From assembly GCA_009801085.1 (NCBI GenBank), contig VNWV01000005.1, forward strand, positions 1,054,001 to 1,118,000: 64,000 nucleotides of DNA, given 5' to 3'. This document shows, piece by piece, positions 20,276 to 33,124 of this stretch. Positions within the stretch are counted from its first letter, which is position 1, and each line of letters starts with the position of its first letter. The DNA is from Lasiodiplodia sp. COLG20 (lineage: Eukaryota > Ascomycota > Dothideomycetes > Botryosphaeriales > Botryosphaeriaceae). The notes below the pieces were generated by a model. It saw only the letters and a list, made by a program, of their open reading frames with translations. It did not search any database and was not told the origin of the DNA. The position numbers were made by a program, and so were the translations under genes.

Positions 20276-21198
20276 GGCGGGTCTCCAGCCATCGAGTGGG
20301 ACATGTGTCAGCACACCTACCACCACGGTCTAGTCTACCTCGTTGGTGGAGCCAGGTGCGTTGACGGAAGGCAAGATTCCAATGGGAGAGATCATCAATG
20401 GTACATACATGTGCCGTTGCTCGTGGAAGCAGGCGTTTCTCCCTTCAGAAATCCCGGTGCGTGGAAACGAGTACAGAGGGGTGATGGCTAGCGCGAAGAA
20501 TAGCAGGGCTCTAGAGCATAGCGTAACCATGCCCCAGCTCTGCCTTAGAAGAATAACATATGTGGGTAGTTGAAGCTATCGTCCGGACATGTAGAATTTT
20601 TACTACCCATGACACGAGCAAAAAAAACAAATCCACACTAGCTATCGGCTGCGAGAGGGGACTGTAGGCACATGGGGTCAGGGACAGATGATTTGCGGGT
20701 GCGACGGTGTAGGTAGTCGACAGGGAGCATGCAAATCTACCTGGGTGCGGAGCGAGTGACGTGCAAGGGAGGTTGTCAGTGACGTTGTCGTGCGCTTGAG
20801 CGGGCGCGCGGACCAATGGCGGGCGCTGGTCGCATACTGGCCCTGAAATTTGAATGCAAGTCAACACCTCGACGCTCCTCATCGCGCAGAGCCCCATCCA
20901 CGCGAGCCCGCCGCCCTGACAAGTCGCAGTGGGTGTTGAGCCGCCAATCGCCTCCCGTCGAATGCGTGCTGGCCCTCTGCCCGCCCGCCTGTGCCGCTCC
21001 TTAATTGGCTCTCCAGCGCTGCACCCGCGCCTTCCCCAGCCGCTGCTGTGTCGCCGTCCATCGAGCACCCTCGTGCTTGAGCCACTCACTCTCGCCGCCC
21101 TGCGCCCCCGCGGCCTGCCATCTGCGCCCATCGCGCGACGCGCCTTGAGCTCCCTGTCCCAGCCCACTCCGCGTCCGAGCCGCGCCCACGCCGTCGAC
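20276..21198. other. Spacer upstream of the Nma111 protease
   Basis: No separate gene supported. The frame of the protease is open without stop from an ATG at 20929 to its chosen start at 21199; see the finding on a possible N-terminal extension. Confidence 0.5.
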
Positions 21199-24100
21199 AT
21201 GGACCGCAAGACCCACGACACCCGCAGCAAACGCAAACAGCCCCCGACGCCCTCCAACGACCGGCCCATGAAGCAGCGCCGTCCCCAGCGCGACGCCCAA
21301 GCACAGCCCGGCCAGCAGGACGCCGCCATGAACGGCGCCAACGGCAATGGCGTGGACGCGGACTACGACTCGGATGACATGCGCTCCGTCGCCCACATTG
21401 GCGCATCCGGCGACACGGTCGAGTGGCAGCGCACCATCGAAAAGGTCGTCAAGAACGTCGTGTCCATCCACTTTTGCCAGACGGCCGCCTTTGACACCGA
21501 CTCAGCCTTGGCCAGCGAAGCCACCGGCTTCGTCGTGGACGCCGAGCGGGGCTACATTCTCACGAACAGAGTACGTTTCTCGCCCGGGGACACTTTCGAG
21601 CTCTAGCTGACAGTATCACAGCACGTCGTCGGCGCCGGCCCCTTTTGGGGATACGTCATCTTCGACAACCACGAGGAGGTACGTCACACAAGGCTGGACA
21701 CCCCGGCACCGCGCGCGAGGAGACTGACCGTTCCGCCAGGTCGACGTTCACCCGGTCTACCGCGACCCCGTCCACGACTTCGGCCTGCTCAAGTACGACC
21801 CCAAGGCCGTAAAGTACATGGACCTAACGGCGCTGGAGCTGAGGCCGGACCTTGCCCGCGTTGGAGAGGAGATTAGGGTCGTCGGCAATGATGCCGGCGA
21901 GAAGCTCAGCATTCTTTCTGGTGTCATCAGCCGTCTGGACCGCAATGCTCCCGAGTATGGAGAAGGCTACAGCGACTTCAACACAAACTACATTCAGGCT
22001 GCCGCCGCCGCCAGCGGTGGTAGTTCCGGCAGTCCCGTCGTGAACCGTGACGGTGCAGCCGTGGCTCTCCAAGCGGGCGGTAGGGCTGACGGAGCCGCGA
22101 CTGACTACTTCCTCCCGCTGGACCGCCCGCTCCGTGCCCTGCAGTGTGTCCAGAGCGGCGAGCCCGTGACGCGTGGCACCATCCAGACCCAGTGGATCTT
22201 GAAGCCATTCGACGAGTGCCGCAGGCTGGGCTTGACCGCCAACTGGGAAGACGCGCTCCGCAAGAAGTTTCCCAAGGAGACGTGTCTTCTGGTCGCCGAG
22301 GTCATCCTCCCGAACGGCCCTGCGGATGCCAAAATCCAAGAGGGTGACATCTTGATCAAGGTGAACGGCGAGCTCATTACGCAGTTCATCCGTCTTGACG
22401 ACATTTTGGACTCCAGCGTTGGCGGGTCGATCAAGCTCTTGATCCAGCGCCAGGGCTTGGACATGGAAGTGGAGGTGTCGGTCGGAGATCTGCACACCAT
22501 CACCCCGGATCGCTTCGTTTCGGCCGCCGGCGCGTCGTTCCACGAGCTATCGTACCAGCAGGCCAGGCTGTATGCCATCTCCACCAAGGGGATGGGCGTC
22601 TTCGTGTGCGAGGCGGCGGGGTCCTTCCGATTCGAGGGTAGCGAGTACGGCTGGCTGGTCCAGTCGATCGACCACAAGGAGACACCGGATCTCGACACCT
22701 TTGTCAAAGTTATGAAGGAGATTCCTGGTATGTAGTTCCCGCCGTATCATATTTCACTGCTCACATTTTAGCAGACCGCAGTAGGGTCGTCGTCACCTAC
22801 AAACACATCCGCGACCTGCACACTTTAAACACCAGCGTCCTAACCATCGACCGCCATTGGCACGACAAGATGAAACTGGCCCGGCGAAATGATACCACCG
22901 GTCTGTGGGACTTTTCGGACCTCGCGGACCGCATCCCGCCCAAGCCGCGCGAGCCTCAGCGCGCAAACTTCATCCGGATGGACCACGCCCAGCACCCGCA
23001 AGCGGTCGACATCGTGAGGAGCTTCGTCCGGATAGCTTCGTCCATGCCGCTCAAGCTCGACGGATTCCCCCGGTCCAGGAAGGTCGGTTACGGCCTCGTC
23101 GTGGATGCTGAAAAGGGTCTCGTGCTCGTCTCCCGCGCGATCGTGCCGTACGACCTGTGCGATATTCAAATCACCATCGCCGACTCCATAGTCGTCGAGG
23201 GAAGGCCGGTGTTCCTCCACCCCCTCCAAAACTACGCCATCGTCAAATACGATCCCTCACTCGTCCAAGCCCCAGTGAAGACGGCCAAGCTTTCGGACAA
23301 GTTCATCAAGCAGGGCGAGGACACCATCTTCTTCGGCTTCAACCAGAACCTTCGGCCCGTCGTGGCTAAGACGGTCGTCACCGACATCACGACGGTTGCG
23401 ATCCCCGCGAGCGCCGCCACGCCGCGCTACCGCGCCATCAACCTGGATGCCGTTACTGTGGACACGAACCTGGCCGGGCAGTGCGGGAGCGGTGTGCTGA
23501 TCGCAGAGGACGGCACCGTCCAGGCCATCTGGCTAACGTATCTCGGTGAGCGTGCGTCTCACAGTGGCAAAGACATGGAGTACCACCTCGGTCTCTCGAC
23601 GCCCATGGTCGAACCCGTGCTGCGCCAGCTCCGCAACGGAGTCCAGCCCAAGCTGCGCATCTTGAACGTCGAGATGCACACCGTCCAGATGGACAAGGCC
23701 CGCATCATGGGGGTTTCTGAAGGTACGTGGCGCATTCTCCCTCTCGCAGCGAACGTAGGCTAACTCGTTCTAGAATGGATACAACGTGTGGAGCACGAGG
23801 ATCCCGAGCGCCACCAGCTCTTCATGGTGCGCAAAGTCGATTCCGGACACGAGGGCGGCCTGCTCGAGGGCGACGTCATCCTATCCTTCAACGGCAAGCT
23901 GATCACCCGCGTTTCCGACCTCGACATCATGTACGACAACGAGCTTCTGGACGCCGTCATCATCCGGAAGCAAAAGGAAATCAGCATCAAGGTGCCGACC
24001 GTACCGACCGAGGACCTCGAGACCGACCGTGCCGTCCTGTTCTGTGGTGCCATCCTGCATCGTCCGCATCACGCCGTACGTCAGCAAATCAGCAAGGTTC

Positions 24101-24483
24101 ACTCGGACATTTACGTCTCTGGTCGGATGCGCGGGTCTCCCGCTTGCGCTTACGGCCTCGCGCCCACGAACTTTTTGACTCACGTCAACGGGGTGCCGAC
24201 ACCCGACCTCTCTTCGTTCTTGCGCGAGGTCAAGAAGATCCCGGACAACACGTACTTCCGCCTAAAGGTCATGACTTTCGACAACGTACCGTGGGTCGCG
24301 ACGATGAAGAAGAACGAGCATTACTTCCCCACGATCGAGTTTGTCAAGGACGAGGCGGAGGAGCTGCGTTGGAAGCGCATCGTACACGAGTGCGAGGAAG
24401 GGGGCGCGAAAGAGATGATGAGCGCCGTCACGGACACTGCAGCTGGGGAGGAGGGAGCGGAAATTCCGGAAAGACTCAAGTAG
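21199..24483 (+). CDS. NMA111: Nuclear HtrA-type serine protease Nma111
   Basis: Five exons (21199-21570, 21622-21678, 21740-22727, 22775-23722, 23774-24483) encode about 1024 residues, the usual size. The start [19 protein letters not shown] gives a basic, NLS-like N-terminus. The protein is a tandem HtrA: first trypsin-like unit with catalytic His in [14 protein letters not shown], Asp in [10 protein letters not shown] and Ser in [11 protein letters not shown]; then a PDZ domain ([17 protein letters not shown]). The second protease-like unit is degenerate, as usual, and is followed by further PDZ-like sequence ([17 protein letters not shown]). Yeast Nma111 is nuclear, cleaves the apoptosis inhibitor Bir1 and promotes cell death under stress. 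The acceptor of intron 3 is a TTAGCAG tandem, allowing one extra Ala. Confidence 0.96.
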
Positions 24484-26430
24484 GATTGCAAACACGTGCA
24501 TATCTTGAGGTAAATGGAGGAGGAGGTTTTTTTTTGTTTTGGATGATGATACTGGTAATTTGGCTTGAGGCAAATGGCGACTCTTGCTTTCTTTTTCGCT
24601 TAGAGAGGCGTGGAATGGCATACAAAAAAAAAAAAAGCATAAACTGGCGTCTTTCTGGGAAGTAGGAGGAAATGGGGGAGACTGTTTCGTACAGGAAATC
24701 GCTGTGGTGGTGAAGAACTAACTTATGGGGGATGAGTCCTCATTTGTATTAAAAGTAGATTATAATTCACAACGCGCTTGCAAAGGTCTTCTACAATTTG
24801 GGCCGTGTATGGAGGTTTTCGATCCCACCAGACCATTTACAACTGTTGCATTTCACCGATGGATGGAAGTTGTCGGATTCATCGAGATTACCCGCTTGTT
24901 AAGGTCTACCGGAACGTCCACTAACACTCCGTACGTGGATTTTAAAGTATTCTGGTTGATATAACATATCGTTGAGAAGGTTCTGGCAACTAGCCCTCTA
25001 ATAGCTTACCATCCATTGCTCCGTTCACTTGGATTTTCCAGGATTGTTACTATAATTGCTACCTCCGCTTGGCAGTTATATTCTTCAAAATTATAAACTT
25101 ACAGGGGCGTCAGGCTCAAAATGTTTGTAAATGTACCAAAATCTCTCGACGAGTAAGAGACTATTGCCGACTACCTCTTCTACCCTAACCACTGCCACCT
25201 ACACTTACACCTCCTTGGACACCTATTAAAGTCGTAAAACCAGCACCGTCAATGGCTAGATACTATTAAAGGTTGGTGGATAACAATTCTTAATGCGGGA
25301 GGTGGCAGCTTGGTAGAGTAATAAGGTAGAAGAAATACGAAAACAAGCCGAACTATAATTATGACATTTACTGTAGACGTGTAAATAAACTCTTCTAGTA
25401 TAGTTTAAGTTCTCTTCTCTTAAAACTTATAATACGGTTCTATTCTCTAAATAAAGAGAATTAATAAAGCGTTAAAAGTTTTAGATTTTCTGACGATTCT
25501 CCTTAGTAAAAGCTCGAATTACTTTAAACTGTTTAAACTATTCGTATTTTTTCATTCAAAGATTCTACATTACTAATAATCTTTCTTTAATGACATCTAT
25601 AGCTGCTACTGTTGTCATTACGTAGGTGATTACTTCGTTTCTCAAGTAAGAGTATAGTCTTGGTTACACCCGTACCAATTTTGCATCCAGTCGCTGTATC
25701 GAAAACTTAAAGCTATACCTCGGCAAATAAAAGGTTCATCTCGGGACTGAAAAACTTAAGTGCTAGGTTAAGACTCTATATACAGCTCCGCCTCACCCAC
25801 TACACTACGCAGCCGCGCAAGACTCTCGAGGGCAAGGAGTCCTGGCATAAGATCCGGACTATAGTTCATTTGGCGGATGTAGCATATCTCATGGCCATGA
25901 CTACAGAGAAGTAGTAACAAATATATTGCCGGAGTTGTCGACACCGTTGAGGCATTGTTGTAATACTTGACTATTCACCATACTCTGCATCTAAACCCTC
26001 CTCTCCACATGCGTAAGTAGAGGTTGCAAGAGATTACATTCCTCTTGTAAAGCTAGTGGCGGAGTAAAATAATGGAAAGATGTAAAGACAGGTGCGATCG
26101 CTAAGAGGTTATTTTGCCTTTTCTCTTCTGGTGGCTTCATTCGACACTCGTCCACCTCATTTTGTGCCACAGCACTCTCACCGCCCAAATATCACCCGTA
26201 GAGTCGAAATTAATCACATAATATGTATGTATCAGCTATCTGCTTCTTTTATGAACCTGGCTGCTCAGTACCTTTTGTAAATTGCCTGCCTGCGGGCGGC
26301 TTGATTTCGAACACGCAGCTAGCATACTTTTATATCCAATCAGATGTGGAATGGCAAATACCTTCGATCGATACACTTGGCTTGGCTCATATACAACACA
26401 GGAAAAGTCTAAAAGTCTACCTACAAAAAG
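24484..26430. other. AT-rich gene-free island
   Basis: After a short 3' flank, about 24.73-26.43 kb is AT-rich, full of stops in all frames, and without a protein I can recognise. It contains scattered moderately GC-rich words, as in old repeats altered by RIP. No terminal repeats were found by eye. Confidence 0.55.
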
Positions 26431-28734
26431 ATCAATGAGTGGCTTGGTGCAGTGAGTTGAACATGAGCTGTTGTCTTGCTACACAGGCTTGTTGGGCCGT
26501 CAAAGTTCGATTCGGGAAAACTTTAACACGATTATAAGTATCCGTGGCGTGGTAGTCAACACTCAAAACCGAGTTGACTTGCACTCCATCTCCTGGATTC
26601 CCGGAGTTGTGGACGAAGTGGCGAAAGCACTTTGAGCCGTTTCTAGTCATAAGTATCCGAGCCAGTGCTTGATTCAAAGCAATCTTGTGAGGAATTGGCC
26701 AGGCCACATGAAGACTAAGTATCCCGTAGACTTTGCAAGAAACGAGGCGCCCGACTTATAGCTCCTGGAAACACCATGACGAACGTGAGAAGCGAGAGTA
26801 ATCGAATGCGGAAGGATCTACAGGGCAAAGGCACGGGAGAGGCAGAGTACTAAATAAGACGAAGGCAGGGACTCGCTAGTAGTAGGGAGCTGTGCTCGGT
26901 GGGAAAGGAACGTGCAGCCATGCGCTCCAATGATGTTATGCAGTCGCGGCTCCCCTTGAGATGGAGAAAGATTGGGCAAGAAGTGCCGGCGATCAACAAC
27001 TGCTCTCCACTCTTGCAACCGTTGGATGCAGGCTGGAAGCCACCCACGGGACGCGCGGATCGGCAAGCGCTCTAGATGACGCGGTGCATTATCGCAACGC
27101 TTCCATGTCAAGGCAGCGGGCCAAAGGGGATGCCCTTCGTTCCCCATGCGGAGGCCCTGCATGTCACACGCCAACGATCCAGGCGGGCCGGAATCTCCCC
27201 CAGGTTTTCTGCGGCGTCAGACGCCTATCAGGAGACTTTCTGCGTAGGTTCCACCAATTGCTGGCGGGTGTCACGGCCGAGGGCGGAGAGAGGCGAGAGC
27301 CGGCCAGATGGGATGGAAAAAGAAGAGCAGAAAAGCCAATTTTGCATGTGCAGCAGCATAATGCACGTCAGCAGGCCGTTCGTCGCGGTGGCGGAAGCAT
27401 CTGCCCCATCCGCACGCGTCCGCGCGGTGCCGCCAGGCAATCTCGGACGCATGCGTCGTCTGCTTGCGAGTTGTTGGGGAGACGCGTATTCTTACAGCCG
27501 AGGGCGTTCCTGAGTCTCGCCACGGGAGCGGAGCCCCGAACGGCGCCCGCGACGGCACGTGAAGATAACGATACTCCGCACTCTTCCCAAAGGCGGGGTT
27601 ATCAGCTGAGGCTTCACTCCACCCTGGCCCCACCGTCAGTCAACCACGAACGAACCCCGAAACACGCCGCAGCCCCGATGGCACACAAGCGCCCGCCGGC
27701 CGGGGGCGCACAGAGATCAAAAAGGTACGCGAAGGGCCGTACCCGCGACTGCTGTGCCAAAGGTTGCCCCACTGCCAAACGGCCGATCCTCCAGCGCTCT
27801 GACGATCAAAAATAAATTGATAGCGCAGGCGCCATTGGCTGCCGGCTCTGCGTCTGACGGCGGCCAACCCTGCCCAGGCGCTGGCTTACCTATACGAACG
27901 CCCGCTTCGCCCTTCCCTCCGCGCAGCCTACAGGCGGTGGCCGAAAGTGGAAGAGGTGTGGGACGAGGGAAAGGGGGGCGCAGAAAGACGGGCCCCGGGC
28001 TGCGCTCTGGGCTGTTCCAACTAGCGCCGGGCTGTGCTAGATAACCCGCCGTGCCCAGTCTTGGTTGGCTGGCCGTTGTGGGTGGTGGCTGCTACCGGTG
28101 CGGGGTGGCCAAGATGGCTCTCGTCTAGGGTTGGCCGGTAAGGGTGCCGGTAGGATGGGATGATCGTCGCAGGCCCTTTGGCTTTGGTGCTAAAGACGGT
28201 AAGGGAGACGGCGGCCAGCAAAGCGGGCACTGGCGCCCGCGGCTGAACGAGGGTTCGTTGGGTGGTCCTGGAGGCGTGAGCTGGCGCACTCCGCGAGTCA
28301 AGATTGCGTGATGCCCTCGGAACCTCTCTTCGCGCCGTTTCCATGACACATTTCGAGCGGAGACAGGCACCAATGGGCTGACGTGCTGTTTGTGGACATG
28401 GTGTCGATTTGACCAACTGCAAGCTACACGCGGGGTCTGGAAGAAGTAAAAATGCGCAAGCCGGTGGCGCCTGGTATCGTCGAAGCAAAAGGAAGATGAA
28501 GAAAAATGCAAACCGCAATGCCTCTGTGAAGCCTCGAGCCCCAGTATAGTACAGCGCTGAATCCAAACGCCGCCCAGGCTCCATGACACATGTCCAGATG
28601 AATCGTAAACAGACACCTACAACTCCAAACGAAGACAAGAAAAAAAAAAAAAATTCCCGGCGCTGCCAAACTTTTCCCTCCCGTTTTCCCGATCCAATGC
28701 ATTGTCGGAGCCACGTTCTCGCAGGCTCTCGAAT
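26431..28734. other. Gene-free spacer of normal base composition
   Basis: No supportable gene. A 284-codon open frame from 26961 (plus) is Arg/Ala-rich and overlapped by others on both strands. The region near 28.6 kb contains a run of A and is the 3' flank of the minus-strand gene ending at 28735. Confidence 0.5.
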
Positions 28735-29330
28735 TCAGAAATGCTCGGCGATGCTGTCGAGCACTTCTCTGTCGACGCTGCTGCGTCTCCTGCGCTGACG
28801 ACGCATCTCCATCTCCGTCTCCATGAGGCGTCCTTGCACCCACATGCGGAAACGTTCGTCATGCTTCACGCCGTCCGTGTTGAGCAGCTCGGTCAGCACG
28901 GCCTTGACCTGCTTGTTGACATCATACAGCTGGCTGTCTTCCGGCATGGGCTGGCCTGTGCGGAGGGGGTGGTGCGAGGCGTGGGTGGATTGCACGACAC
29001 CTGGCATGTCGGGCGTCGGCGATGAGCTGGCGGCGCTGGAGGGCGCGGCCGTGTGGTGAGGCGTTGCCGGCGTCTGAGAGGGCGAGTGCGTCGGACTGTA
29101 CTGAGTCGAGAAGTCCGACGAGAAGGAGGAGCGGGGAGAGTACGACGGCTCGTGGGTCATGGTGGGTGGGATCTGCAGCGTCAGGCGCTGGCGGAGAGTC
29201 TCCTGCTGGGTGGAGAGGAGGAGGTAGCGGTGGTAGGGGTCGTTCTACAACGGGTCAGCGAGGCAGTTGGGATGGGAGGGAGATGCGGCGTGCTTACGGT
29301 GTTGGAGCCGCGGCGAGACTGGGGGGCCAT
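28735..29330 (-). CDS. Small conserved fungal protein, Ser/Pro-rich with helical basic C-terminus
   Basis: Two exons (29298-29330, 28735-29244) give about 180 residues from MAPQSRRGSNT; an in-frame ATG at 29369 would add 13. The intron has GTAAGC, CTGAC and GTAG signals, and the join gives GSNT-NDPYHRYLLLSTQQETLRQRL, a plausible helix. A Ser/Thr/Pro-rich disordered middle follows. The last 60 residues (QVKAVLTELLNTDGVKHDERF then MWVQGRLMETEMEMRRQRRRR) look like the conserved part. I recognise no named domain and give no function. The gene stands alone between long gene-free stretches. Confidence 0.7.
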
Positions 29331-31390
29331 TGCGACGAGAGGATCCAGGCGGGTGAATAACGCAGTCATGGACAGCCAACTACGGGGCGGATGGTGGTGG
29401 GCGGGTCTGGGGGAGGTGGCTGGACAAGCTGATATATGTTGCAGCGGCAGTGGTGCGAGGATTGAGCATGCACAAGCGACACGAAGCCGGGGGCGAGAAT
29501 TGTCGGTGCTATGTATATCGGCGGTGATAGCGTGATAGGCTGGCTGCAGCAGGGGGGCTGCAGCGCGGGCAGTCTGGGGCGCTAGTGTCGAGCGGGACGG
29601 GCTTGGGTGCGCCACAAGGCTGGAGGTGCGTCGTTCAGACCGCGCGCGACATGCACTTCAGGGACTCGCCGGCTATTTGAGCTGCCCATTGCCCCTTCAC
29701 CTCGCAGCGGTTATTAGTTTTTTTCTGGGGCCCCGGGACGGCGGCGCCAGAGATACATTAACGCGATGACGTGCGACGTGCGAACAGGGCAGGCGGCACG
29801 TAGGGATGAAGTAACGCCTGGAGGGTCGGTCCGCCTGCTGAGCTGCCCCGAGCGCCGCAGAAGACAAACTGCACCACCAAAAAGCCCATTCCAGCGCCAA
29901 CCAGCTCCGCCCGTATGACCTCACACCCCCCGCCGAAATCTCCGTGCATCGAGCGTCGTCGCGGCTGTGCGCCCGATCCTGAAGCCCAGCGGTCGCCTCC
30001 ATCCTGGGACCCGCCAAAAATGCTGATCGTCGGCTACCGGGGCCCGATCTTCATGTTTATTGAGCCGCTGCAGCAAAACGACCCGCCAGTCCGTTCGTCG
30101 CCGACTCACCACGCTTCTTTTTCTTCCTCCTGCCAGGAAACGGCCACGAGCCCGGGCGCCGACGATCGAGCAACAATAAGCGGCGTTGGCTTTGTTGCTG
30201 TATTGGGCCATCTGGAAGCTCGAATGGCCCCTCACAAGGCCCGAAAGCGGCTTGCTGGTTGGCTGATCATGCTGCTTTCAGCTGGTCGGGTGGGCTTCAG
30301 CACGTTGACCCGACTCGGAACTGGTCGGCGTGCCTGTCAATCACGCTTCGAGAACAAGCTCGGGTTGCGCATTGCATGCTGTCGTGTTTCCCACCCATCA
30401 TGGCGACGCCCAACACGCACGACCGCAGTCGTTCTCTCCCGATCGCCAGCCCCAGCCTCGCACGCTCCGTCTGTTTCAACACTTCTTGCTCGGACTGACA
30501 CGCTTCCAATCCCACGCCGCCCGAGCCGTGGCACCCCGCTGACCCGTACGGTCATGACGTCGACGGGCGCAACCAAGAGCACGCGGAGAGCCTGCGCGAA
30601 CGTGGCGTGAGCTCGCCCGAGACGGCGACGACGAGCCACGGAACCTTGCACGGAACGCAGAGCCGCGTGTGATCGCCTTCAAGGGCGGTATCTGGAGAAT
30701 TCAGGGAGGCCGCGGCCGAATCGCAGATTGTCCTGCGCGGTTGCGACAACGCCGCGCAGGTGTGCCCAAGTACGGAAGGGCGGTAGGCAATCGCGCTGCG
30801 GCAGATCCTCTACACGTCCATGATCGTCGACATGATCTCATGTGGCGCCTGCCGACAGAAACTCAACACCAGCTCATCGAGCGATCCACCATCGCTTTGA
30901 CCCAGCCGCCTGCGCCTTCCGGGAGAGAACGGTGCTCGGCACCCTACGCGGGCCAGGGTATCCGTCCTTGAGTCCTCATTCCTGTCCATCCTTTTCGGTC
31001 GCGTGGGCCGATGTCATGCATCGGAGCGCCGCCTAGGTCGAATCCTGCTGCCGCCGTGCCGCTGACCGAGACCGGTATCACAGATGAACGGCCCCGCGGT
31101 GCGCCGTATGATGGCAGACGGAGGTGACGCTTGTGCTCGATGATGTGGAGGGGAAATTCTCTGAGAGGGAACATGATGGGCCAGAGGTTTTTGAGATCTG
31201 GTTGTGTGATGGCATGGCATTCGGCCGAATGACCTATGGAGGCTAATCAAACTGCCTATAGAGGCGAATCCGTGAATCCGCCGGTCGACGGTGGTGCTCC
31301 ATAGGAAGGCTGAGGCCTGTGTCACGTCCTGGGATTCCGGAATGTTCGGTGGCGGTGGCAGGGAATGCCACGTGAATGCATGGCTTTCTG
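29331..31390. other. Gene-free spacer
   Basis: No supportable gene over 2 kb. Open frames of up to 231 codons near 29.9-30.6 kb overlap on both strands and are low-complexity in composition. It should contain the promoter of the minus-strand gene at 28735-29330 and the 3' flank of the SET-domain gene. Confidence 0.5.
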
Positions 31391-31996
31391 TCAGCCTTCC
31401 TGCTCTCTGCGCCGTTCGCTCCAAAAGCCCTTGCCGTAGCTCACCAGGATCTCCTCGCCCTTGGCGATGCCCTTGGCTCTCTTTCCGCTCTTTCCCGCGC
31501 TCAGGACGAAGACGCCCATCCGTTTCTCCAAGCGATCGTTCCCCACGTCCACCCACAGCTCGCGGAACTCGGCGTTGGGGCCAGGCGGGCCCACGCCACG
31601 ATAGTCGTTGATGAAGCGGGCCTCGTTGCCGATGCGCGTGGCGTCAACGCCGATTCCCAGGTCACGGTCCAGAGACAGGTCATAGTCAGATGCGGGATCT
31701 GCGTCGGCGCGGGTGTGGGTGAGGCCCAAGTACAGGATAATAAAGGTATCGGGAGCGAGGTGCTGCGAGGCAAAGAGCCCGTGCTGGCCATGCGCCGGGT
31801 GCGATGGGCTACTGATCTTGGTGATGCGGACCAGGGGCGACGGCGCAGGCGGCGGGCGGACGGGCTGCGTCAGCGGGGGCGCCGTGTGAAGCTGTTCAAT
31901 CACGTCCGCCGTGCACGCTCTCGAGTAAACCGGGGCGGCCAGGTAGGTCACGGCCGGCGGCCAGCCCTTTGGGACGCCCGACTTTGGAGGGCCCAT
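31391..31996 (-). CDS. Small SET-domain protein (putative lysine methyltransferase)
   Basis: One exon of 201 residues. The SET pattern is recognisable: GQHGLFASQHLAPDTFIILY near residues 70-88 (N-terminal SET strand), RIGNEARFINDYRG near 121-134 (the NH-like motif, here with FIND rather than FxNHS), and KGEEILVSYGKGFW near 178-192 (GEELxxxY motif with the catalytic-type Tyr). The protein is little more than a SET domain, with no pre-SET Cys cluster, so histone specificity cannot be assumed. Fungi have a family of such short SET proteins of unknown substrate. The nearest gene on the other strand (33125) is 1.1 kb away. Confidence 0.82.
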   Translation of the reverse strand: MGPPKSGVPKGWPPAVTYLAAPVYSRACTADVIEQLHTAPPLTQPVRPPPAPSPLVRITKISSPSHPAHGQHGLFASQHLAPDTFIILYLGLTHTRADADPASDYDLSLDRDLGIGVDATRIGNEARFINDYRGVGPPGPNAEFRELWVDVGNDRLEKRMGVFVLSAGKSGKRAKGIAKGEEILVSYGKGFWSERRREQEG

Positions 31997-33124
31997 GCTC
32001 GACTATGCAGAGGCGAGCAGCAGGAGAAGCTTAGCAGCACGAGATTGTCGCGACGGGGCCGAGACCAGGGGAGGGAGTGCCGATCTCGTCGACGGCAAAT
32101 TTGGACGACGTCTGAGGCGCCAAGCGGAATTGGGCTTGTCGCAAAAATAGAGCAGAGCCGCGTGGACAGCGAAGGGAGCGGTATTGAGGCCGCCAGGGCA
32201 AGCGAGCGTGTGCGGAGGATGCGATTCGGCAGGCGGCCGACTTTTTTCATTTCCACCCGCGCTCGGCGCCTCTGCCACCGCCACAGCTGGCCGCCCGACG
32301 CTCCTCGAGACTGCACCGAAGGCCAGGCGTTCATGCACTGGGGTTGAAACAGCTTGGCTGGTGCGCAGTGGCATGCAATTCCCGCCAGAAACAACGAACC
32401 ATTGCTGCACTCGCGGCGCAGCTGAAGCGGACCATGGCAGCGTCTGAGTGGCGTTTCTTCAGCGCTGCACGTCAGCCTGGCCTGCAGGTACACGCCGCCC
32501 TTGCTCGGTCGGTCCAACCGCACTGCGATGTGCGTCTATTTTTGCAGCGCTCGACGGGAGAGTCAATGCTTGATTATTGACGCGTTCGATCAGCACGAGC
32601 CGCTTTGGACGCCGCACTGGAAGCCGCACCCGCCTCTCCCTGCGGCTCGCGGCCATCCTCAGCCGTTTGGCCGCGACGCTCACGGCGCTGCTGCGGTAGC
32701 ACGGGCTGCCGTGGCGTCGCGCAAGACGGACGACTTCTCTCACTAGAATGGGGCTGCGCCGATTGCAGGAAAGCGCCAGGGGACATGCGCGTCTGCCCCA
32801 GCTTTTGCCGTTAATCTCGCTTCTTCGCCGTCTGGCCAGACTCTCCCCGGCAGCCCCCTTTACCTGTCTCGGCGACACCGGACGCAACCCGTGCTCCTGA
32901 GCACTGACACTGCAAGCCTCAAGTTTGCCGTCCGGCACAACGGCCAGCCCAGATGGTGTGAAACGCCATGCCTGCTATAAAGATGCTTGCTGTCTGCCGC
33001 CGCACCTTGCTCCTCACCCACTCTCGCTCTCTTGCAACCGGCCGTCACCGAGTACACTCTTTTACAGCAATCCCGTCGACGCCTTAACAACCAAAAACAC
33101 ACCAAAACCTTCAAAATCTCCAAA
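31997..33124. other. Divergent promoter region of the SET and GPI-protein genes
   Basis: No gene supported. The part next to 33125 has a TATA box and a long CT/CA-rich leader, as expected for a strongly expressed wall-protein gene. Confidence 0.55.
32976..32981 (+). promoter_or_regulatory. TATA box of the GPI-anchored protein gene
   Basis: tataaa, 149 nt before the ATG at 33125. The leader between them is rich in C and A and ends caaaATG, a good fungal start context. Confidence 0.55.

Noticed and set aside
26961..27815. 284-codon open frame on the plus strand
   Set aside because: Low-complexity, Arg-rich, overlapped on both strands, with no splice or family support.
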